Assembly: GCA_032622095.1 (NCBI GenBank)
Contig: CP136067.1
Span: 80,688,705-80,752,704 of the forward strand
Source: Siphonodentalium dalli
Lineage: Eukaryota > Mollusca > Scaphopoda > Gadilida > Siphonodentaliidae
Direction: 5' to 3'
Length of the DNA stretch: 64,000 nt
Shown here: piece after piece, positions 57,387 through 64,000 of the stretch
Layout: every line of letters begins with the position of its first letter
Numbering within the stretch: the stretch's first letter is position 1
Notes under the pieces: generated by a model
Database searches by the model: none
What the model was told of the DNA's origin: nothing
What the model saw: only the letters and a program-made list of their open reading frames with translations
Program-made: the position numbers and the translations under genes

Positions 57387-58492
57387 CACACGGAGGAACC
57401 AATCCCGGAAAACAAGGATATCCCGGGAAAACAAGTATGGCCAACGCGGCAACAAGTAAAATTTGTGTTTTCCGTGGCGGTGAAATTGAGTTTTCGCAGC
57501 TAAAGTCCGTTTGTTAGGACAATGGAACGGTACGTATCACCTATCATTGATTTGTGAAGGGAGCTGGCAGTGGTTAAATGTCTGAGCAAACGATACACGC
57601 TGCTGCAGTGGTGCCACCAACTGGATACCCTTGGCCAAAATACCGGCATTGTTGACAAAACATCCATATTTTTTTTCAAAAATATACACTTATCGGTGGG
57701 TGCGATTGATCCGATTCGAAGCCAAACATCTCCCAAGCATTTTCACAAAATTTCAGTGCAAATGTCCCACAAATAAGCATTTTATTGAGCATAACGAGAA
57801 GGTGGTGCAACAATTATTTGACAACGCGGGTGACAAGGAAGTGCCAACGCGGAACACAAGATACGAATGTATTCAAATATGATGTTCGAAAATATGTCTG
57901 TGCAGCTATGTGGTACATATATCACTATTGTTGTTGATATATATGCCGTAAGATGCAAATCAAGTATCATAGGATTATTCAGCTATGGAAATGTACATAG
58001 TAGTTATATAGCTATGTGGTATATACAACACGTGTACGCTTTGTCAATAACCCCTCTAGATATATGCGACCAAGTTAAATATGTTAACTACTTTTATATT
58101 TACAGAACGAGATCGAATGCTTGGGAGATGTTTGACTTCGAATCGGCTCAATCGCACCCACCGATATGTGTATATTTTTGAAAAAAATGATGGATGTTTT
58201 GTCAACAATGCCGGTATTTTGGCCAAGGGTATCCAGTTGGTGGCACCACTACAGCGTGTATCGTTTGCTCAGACATTTAACCACTGCCAGCACCCTTCAC
58301 AATAACCAGTTCACTGGGTTAAATCAATGATAGGTGATATGTACCGTTCCATTGTCCTACCTAACAAACGGACTTTGGCGGTGAAAACTCAATTTCACCG
58401 CCACGGAAAACACAAATTTTACTTGTTGCCGCGTTGGCCATCCTTGTTTTCCCGGGATATCCTTGTTTTCCCGGGATCGATTCCTCTGTGTG
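57387..58492. mobile_element. 1.1-kb foldback element with 5-bp TSD
   Basis: Arms of about 355-375 bp (57387-57740 and 58118-58492) are inverted copies: CCCGGGAAAACAAG, GCCAACGCGGCAACAAGTAA, ACCGTTCCATTGTCC, CCACCAACTGGATACCC. The loop is about 377 bp. TCAAA flanks both sides. The right arm has a 20-bp insertion at about 58302. No ORF. Confidence 0.8.
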
Positions 58493-58544
58493 TCAAAGTA
58501 GCAAGTTCTTGAGAAGAAGGTGTTTTAAGATATACTATAGAGGG

Positions 58545-58865
58545 AACAAGTTATGTCCCTGGCTCCACCCCTATTTGATGTGGTGACCCCATTTTAACAA
58601 ATCTGAATATCAGTCACCCAAGGATGCTCCATACCAAATATAAGCTGAATAGCCTAGTTCTGATGTTTTAAGAATTACATGTACAGTGGATGGACAAGTT
58701 ATGTCCCTGGCTCTTTCTTATTTGACCCGGTGACCTCATTAGAAAATATATCCCAATGTGTCACCCAATGACCCTCCATAACAAATATAAGCTAAATAGC
58801 CCCTATGGTTCTTCAGAAGATGTTTTAAGAATTATTATGGATGGAAACAGTTATGTTGCATTTTG
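58545..58865 (+). repeat. Two-unit tandem repeat, about 150 bp
   Basis: AAGTTATGTCCCTGGCTC recurs, with CCGGTGACCTCATT/GTGGTGACCCCATT, CTCCATA(C/A)CAAATATAAGCT and ATGTTTTAAGAATTA. Dispersed-repeat type. Confidence 0.6.
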
Positions 58866-59695
58866 AGTTGGAACTATCCCGAGGCATGGTTCTTTTTGGA
58901 GCACAAATTCAGGGAAACACAGATCAATTTTTTACATTTCTTATTCATCTTTGTTAAATATAATATCTATCGTGCGAACATGCAAAACAGTATTCCTACC
59001 TTTACTAAAGTGAAAACAGAATTAAAAGATTATTATATAAATATAGAAAGATTGGCCTATTTCAGTTATACAAATATGAAGCTTTTAATGTAAGATGGAC
59101 AAACTGGCTTGGTCTAATATACTTATGCCAAGATGAATACTATTTATATACATATAAAATATGTAAACCGGAAGGAAAAGAAAATTAGAAGAAAAAAAAA
59201 CTCTGCCAGTGGTCAAGAACAAAAATATTATTTTGTAGCCATCCCAAAATGGCGGATGACACATTGCTATACAAGATATTATATGTACATGTATCCACTA
59301 CAACACTCTTTACTTCTATGTATCTGTCCATGACTCACTTTCTGTCTTATCCCTCCTATCTTTTTTTCTTATCTCCACACACCGACCCCTCCCCCACCTT
59401 TTTCTTTTTCTTTTATCTATTATTCTACTATTTTATTTTCTATAACTTTTTTTTTTCTCTCCCTTTATAATATTTTAGTTAAGTTATTTTCTTTTTACTA
59501 AATTTTTTTTCAATGAAATGTTTAATTGCCACTACACTTGTCGTCTGTAATGATGAGAGCATTTTGGGACATTAAAATATTTAAAAAATAAAATATATAA
59601 AAAGCTGTTGCGATTCGCATGTACGAAAATGTATACACATGTAGGTCATGCAATATTCTTCCCAAACGTGTATGATAACAAGTCGGGTAGCAGTC
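58866..59695. other. No gene seen; pyrimidine-rich tract
   Basis: A long T/C-rich tract at about 59355-59480 (on the plus strand) looks like simple sequence. Short frames have no support. Confidence 0.35.
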
Positions 59696-60542
59696 TAGGC
59701 CCCTGTGAATTTTCGACAGTTGTTTTGTTATTCGATTTGACGTCGACATTCAATTCAAATTTGATTCGACTTTCATACAATGAATAGTAATTTTGATTAC
59801 ATCAAAACAGTCAACATGAACGTAATGAATTTATCGGTAATATTTGAACATTAACAACTACTGCGAAGTATAAAAGTAGATCTATTCCCTCAAAAACAAA
59901 TAGAAATCCCTCAAAAAACATTTAAAGTTAACTTTAAGTATTCTAACCCTAATGTTTCACAACCATGAATATAACATTTTATAATCCATTCCGGGAACAA
60001 TCAATTGGAAATGGAAAGATACTTCGAAATTATGTTGAACAGTGCGCCACAATGGCACATGAGTGCGCCTATTAGTTGTATTTTCTTTTCATTATTTGAT
60101 TGTATTTGCTCAGTTTGAAAGTTGCAAAGTCGTTCGCGAAAGTTCAGGTCAAATCACTTCAATCAAACACCCATTTTATTTTTGAGAAAATCATGATAGC
60201 ATAATTGGGCAATGGTCCATCAACAAGTGTGGAATTTCATGACGCCAGTTAATTCATGATGAAAATTGACAAAATGGTATTTTCCAAATTGTTTGTAATA
60301 TTTTGAACAAATTATGTTTTTAATTGTTCATCCACCATTCACAAAAAAAGAGAAACAAAATGTTTTATTTAAATAGATAATTCTGATATACAGACGAAAA
60401 TAGGAAAAATATCTTTATCATAAAATTTACGCGACTAAGATTACGAAATATTCATTCGATATTTGATTTGTTTTCAAATTTTTCGAGAGCTATCCGATTC
60501 GAAATTCGATTCGACCAAAAACCCACTATTTGCAAGGGTCTA
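59696..60542. mobile_element. Candidate decayed hAT element
   Basis: Left TAGGCCCCTGTGAATTTTCG and inverted right TAGACCCTTGCAAATAGTGG resemble the ends of the hAT at 14464, with similar TTCGATTCG text inside. The flanking octamers do not match, so no TSD supports it. Confidence 0.4.
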
Positions 60543-61318
60543 TACAGCCCTCATAATTGACTATGGCAATCAGCAATGCCGAAGCCATTTTCTGAAGCAA
60601 ACTGGGCCACGGCAAAGGGTTGGCATAGCAGATTGCCAAAGCCAAACTATCTGAATTAAGAGGCCTGCCTGTAGCAGTCACGATTACAATGCAAACGGGT
60701 AAAGCATGACACTTCTATTTATAGACACTGCGAGTTTTAATTCACCCGCATCGACTATGATAGGACATTTATAATTAGTTATTTTATTGTTTTATGAGTA
60801 AAATTCTGCCTCGAAAGAATTATATTGTACAGCGTGCGCATGCATGACCTGATGGTAATGTCAAATGGGCATGGCGGAATCATTAAATTCTGGAACTAAC
60901 TGTTCGTAAATCAGATCTTTTGATCGATTCTCACACATTTTAAGAACAAAATAACTTATTTCTCTTCATAAGATTGAGCTTACAATATATTTCACTGGAT
61001 AAAATCAACACAGGTGTGTGGATAGTGAGAACCAAATGTCACTGTCTCAATTGAGTTCAACCTTTCGTTCCGTTTCCCATCAGTGAAAAAATGTATTTAG
61101 CTGGTAGCAGTCGTTCATTTTGTCACTTCGATTGACAATCTTTTAATATAATGATATAATACCTCCAAGTATTCTAGTTTACAGTGTTCTTCTATTATTA
61201 ATGTTGAGAAACTATTCTCTATGTCCCCAATTGCATACACCCAGTAAATCTATACAGAGCGACTTAACCACTGGAAGCAGCAATCTGCGAAAGTGGTCAT
61301 TCCAACTTGTGATCGGTG

Positions 61319-62683
61319 TAGAGCTGAAACGGTTGACCCATTCTTCTAACCGGTTAACCATTGGGGTTAGCTGGATTTTAACCGGTTAACCGCTAATTTC
61401 TAGCGGACTTCTCTCACACTAATTATGTCGACATTATGCCATGCTCCAGGGACAAAGCTAGGTGAGAAATAGTAGCTGAAATAAAGACCTTATTCAAGGC
61501 ATTTAACGATATTCAAAAACACGCATTCACTGTTCTTTTGCTGGCTCTTGTGATGGGGAGTGAGCAAGTGAAATTTGTGAATGGCAGGGGGATCGCTTAT
61601 TTGCCGTGATCAGCATATGTTTGGGCATTTGTAAAACGAGTAACAATAGTATGGGTATTGGTAAAACGAGTAACAAAACTATATATTAAAGATCTGTAAT
61701 ATAACATTATCATCATTGGTATATCCTCCAATGAATTATATATAAAGATAAGAAAGTAATAACTATAGAACAAAAAGGAAGGTCAGTTAGGTCAGACTCG
61801 CAGTCCTATTCAGTATTCGAGCTATTCGTCGGTATCATGATCGCGGACACTAGTGTTGGGAGATTATAGAATTTATGTTTCGGTTTTATTGGTAAAAAAA
61901 CCTCTGTTTCGGTTTTAGTATGCAATCATTTAACATATAGCAATTACTGCCAAATTGAGTGTCAATTAGTCCCACAGGCACAACCAGTTACAGAGTAGCA
62001 TGGAGCATCAATTTCCTTGATAAAAGGGAAGATCATTGAAGAAGTTAAAGATGTTTTGGGTTGCTTCAACTACGATGTCTGTTTGGTCACTCAATTGAAT
62101 TGATCATATTAGATCACAACAGGGAGGAAGAACGGGAAGAGAGAAGACATTGTGCAGCTTATCTCAATCTTCAAACTTTGTCGACTTACATAGTTTTTAT
62201 AAACCCCACTGTAAAACAGTTTTAGTATGTCGTGGTGTGATTCCAATTTGAATCCATGTTACTTCGTGCAGTATTAACTATTAAGTTACGAAAGCATGCA
62301 TTGCCACACAACGCCACTTTTACGTTGTCACTTTCTTGTGTGCATTCTGACTTGATACACAGTGACTGCACACGTGCTTTTGACGGAAGATCAGAGAAAA
62401 CTTCAAAGGGTCGGAATTGATTGAAGGTCGCCGACACTTCCAGACAGTTTGAGAATTGCTACTAAGTATCTGATACTACCGCGTGTACCAATTAAAGCTT
62501 ACATTGCACTCTACTATCGGTGACACAGGATTTAGTATTAGTTTTGCATCATTTAACCTAATATTTTGAGGATTATTTACGTTCACATTCAACTTACAAC
62601 AGGATGCGGTTACGTCCAGTTCATTTTTTTCTAACCGGTTACGGCGCTAACTGGATGCTAACCGGTTATCCGTTTCAGCTCTA
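61319..62683. mobile_element. hAT-type element, 1.37 kb, exact TSD
   Basis: Ends TAGAGCTGAAACGGTTGACC and, inverted, TAGAGCTGAAACGGATAACC, then AACCGGTTA subterminal palindromes. GATCGGTG flanks both sides (61311-61318 and 62684-62691). A minus-strand frame at 62222-62437 (71 codons) has a CGNAC..H-like stretch that might be a decayed BED finger, but I cannot confirm it. Confidence 0.85.
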
Positions 62684-63041
62684 GATCGGTGATGGAATAT
62701 GTATTACTTTGAGAAATAAAGCAGTCATTTGTAACTGTATTCATGTGTAAATATACTGGATTTAATATTGTTATTGATTGTGTAATTTATGAAAAATTAC
62801 ACAAAATAGAGAATGCTTTAAACATTGACAAACTCACCCAATTTCATTGCATTGTTTGGATCACCACTGATAAATTGTTGATTACAAACACCCTTACATT
62901 TTGTTTGTGGTTCATATTAAATATTCACCATACCATAATTACTGTGGGGGATTTGACATTCACAACTCTGGACATTTTGTTTCCACATAACAAAGTTAAT
63001 TTAGATGGAGTTAAACAACATCAAAAATAGACAAACTAAGG

Positions 63042-63514
63042 CTGATGGGGTCATTGTCACAAGGCTCTGGTCACATTCGTAGCCAGCATTTTAAATCGAT
63101 CACAAATGTAGCCAGCTTTTCTACGGCGATCACATTTGTAGCCAGCTTTTCATATTCATGCGAGCCTCAATAAACAAGATTAGATTAGTCTCATTTTTCT
63201 GAGTTGATGAATGAAAAACAACATAAATTTTAATTTGATATTAGTTCATCTAATAACCTGAGGTTTCCAATCAATGTCGTTAGATGCTCGAATTATATTC
63301 CAATATATTAGTTGATAACGAAGTAAGTTTTGGAGCATGATGTCGATATTTTAGTTACGAACGCGATGACGTCATATTTCGCGCCATATAAAGCATGGAA
63401 TTGGAAAAGCTGGCTACGAATGTGATCGCCGGCGAATAGCTGGCCTCATTTGTGATCGATTTAAAAAGCTGGCTACGAATGTGACCGGAGTCATGTGACA
63501 ATGACCCCATCGGC
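63042..63514. mobile_element. 473-bp MITE with 10-bp TSD
   Basis: Inverted ends of over 70 bp: GATGGGGTCATTGTCAC, then TGGTCACATTCGTAGCCAGC and ATCGATCACAAATG. The phrase CAAACTAAGG flanks both sides (63032-63041 and 63515-63524). A 10-bp TSD suggests a MULE-type origin, unproven. Confidence 0.8.
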
Positions 63515-63564
63515 CAAACTAAGGGCTGTAGTAACTCAGATAAAATAAATCATAACTGTAAAAG

Positions 63565-63640
63565 TTGAGGAGGGCTATAGCCCTCCTAGGAAAATCTAGG
63601 AGGGCTATTAATAGCCCTCCTGGATTTTCTAGACCGCCAG
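63565..63640. repeat. Tandem/inverted GAGGGCTA repeats
   Basis: GGAGGGCTATAGCCCTCCTA and AGGAGGGCTATTAATAGCCC lie side by side; each is self-complementary. Small palindromic cluster. Confidence 0.6.
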
Positions 63641-63695
63641 CCCTGAGTGGACCATCAAGAATCCAAACGGGTCTGTGAACATACATGTTCATCAT

Positions 63696-64000
63696 TAGGG
63701 GTGTAACGATACATCGATGTATCGCGATATGGCACTTGATAATACGAGTATCGATACACGTTGTTCATATCGTCACTAACGATACACCCACGATACACAG
63801 AACATATACACGCTGTATAAATTCTAGTGAATTATGTCAGTTGCTGTGAATCTCTGATGTCATGTTTACCTCGCAATTAAGTTCGTTTCCGGTTGTCGGA
63901 TATTATTAGACAATTGGCGCATTTGCCGTGTTTTCCTTTTATAGGCAACAGGAACTCGTGTATTTTTGTTGATATTACTCAATATATGGGGTATGGGGAA
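63696..64000. mobile_element. Left end of a hAT-type element (continues beyond window)
   Basis: TAGGGGTGTAACGATACATC followed by CGATGTATCGCGATA and ATCGATACAC palindromes, the common hAT terminus of metazoans. The right end is outside the window. Confidence 0.55.

Noticed and set aside
59696-60542. hAT call with TSD
   Set aside because: Ends resemble hAT termini but flanking octamers differ (TAGCAGTC versus TACAGCCC), so only a weak decayed-element call was kept.
61160-61260. Minus-strand frame ending CKLEYLE|GTATTA as the missing AARSD1 first exon
   Set aside because: The phase fits, but the residues upstream do not resemble the family's MxFxCQxDS start and no second line of evidence exists.

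Overview
The window is eukaryotic, from an animal genome. Genes have spliced exons with GT-AG introns, the sequence is AT-rich (I estimate roughly 36% GC), and most of it is transposable-element (TE) sequence. A mollusc or other lophotrochozoan is the best guess. This rests on families of short dispersed repeats carrying runs of GGACGGACGGAC and phrases such as AAGGGCCATAACTC, which I associate with mollusc genomes. The host cannot be proven from this sequence alone.

Three host-type genes are supported, all on the minus strand. (1) A divergent FEM1-like ankyrin-repeat protein lies at 12435-14379, with one large exon behind a convincing splice acceptor. (2) A small two-exon gene encoding about 90 aa with three CCHC zinc knuckles lies at 28834-30020. 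(3) An AARSD1 (alanyl-tRNA editing protein) gene spans 35508-54445 in twelve recognised exons, one of them an 18-nt microexon. All joins keep frame and both metal-binding motifs are present. Only the first short coding exon, about 13 codons, was not found.

Layout. 1-12.4 kb: no host gene; a hAT-type element, many TTAA-bounded MITE-like elements and hairpins. 12.4-14.4 kb: FEM1-like gene. 14.46-21.98 kb: a nested TE block bounded by an exact 8-bp target-site duplication (TSD), holding a chain of three TTAA-sharing elements and a 4.6-kb element. 23.1-28.0 kb: a related 4.5-kb element and its miniature derivative, abutting a LINE reverse-transcriptase relic at 28.0-28.4 kb. 28.8-30.0 kb: CCHC gene. 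31.3-34.3 kb: a MULE-type transposon with PHD finger, FLYWCH-type domain and transposase core, and unusual inverted termini built of tandem GTTTCGTACC repeats. 35.5-54.4 kb: AARSD1, its introns full of MITEs, including a hAT with exact TSD. 54.5-64 kb: no recognised exon; a 1.1-kb foldback element, two further hAT-type elements, a MITE with a 10-bp TSD and the left end of another hAT.

Nothing links the genes into a pathway: FEM1 proteins act in ubiquitin-mediated turnover and AARSD1 in translation quality control. The most notable content is the mobile DNA: sequential insertions into one TTAA, two parallel pairs of a large element plus a near-identical miniature, repeated double-hairpin modules, and one perfect 50-bp-arm palindrome. 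No CRISPR array, rRNA or tRNA was recognised.
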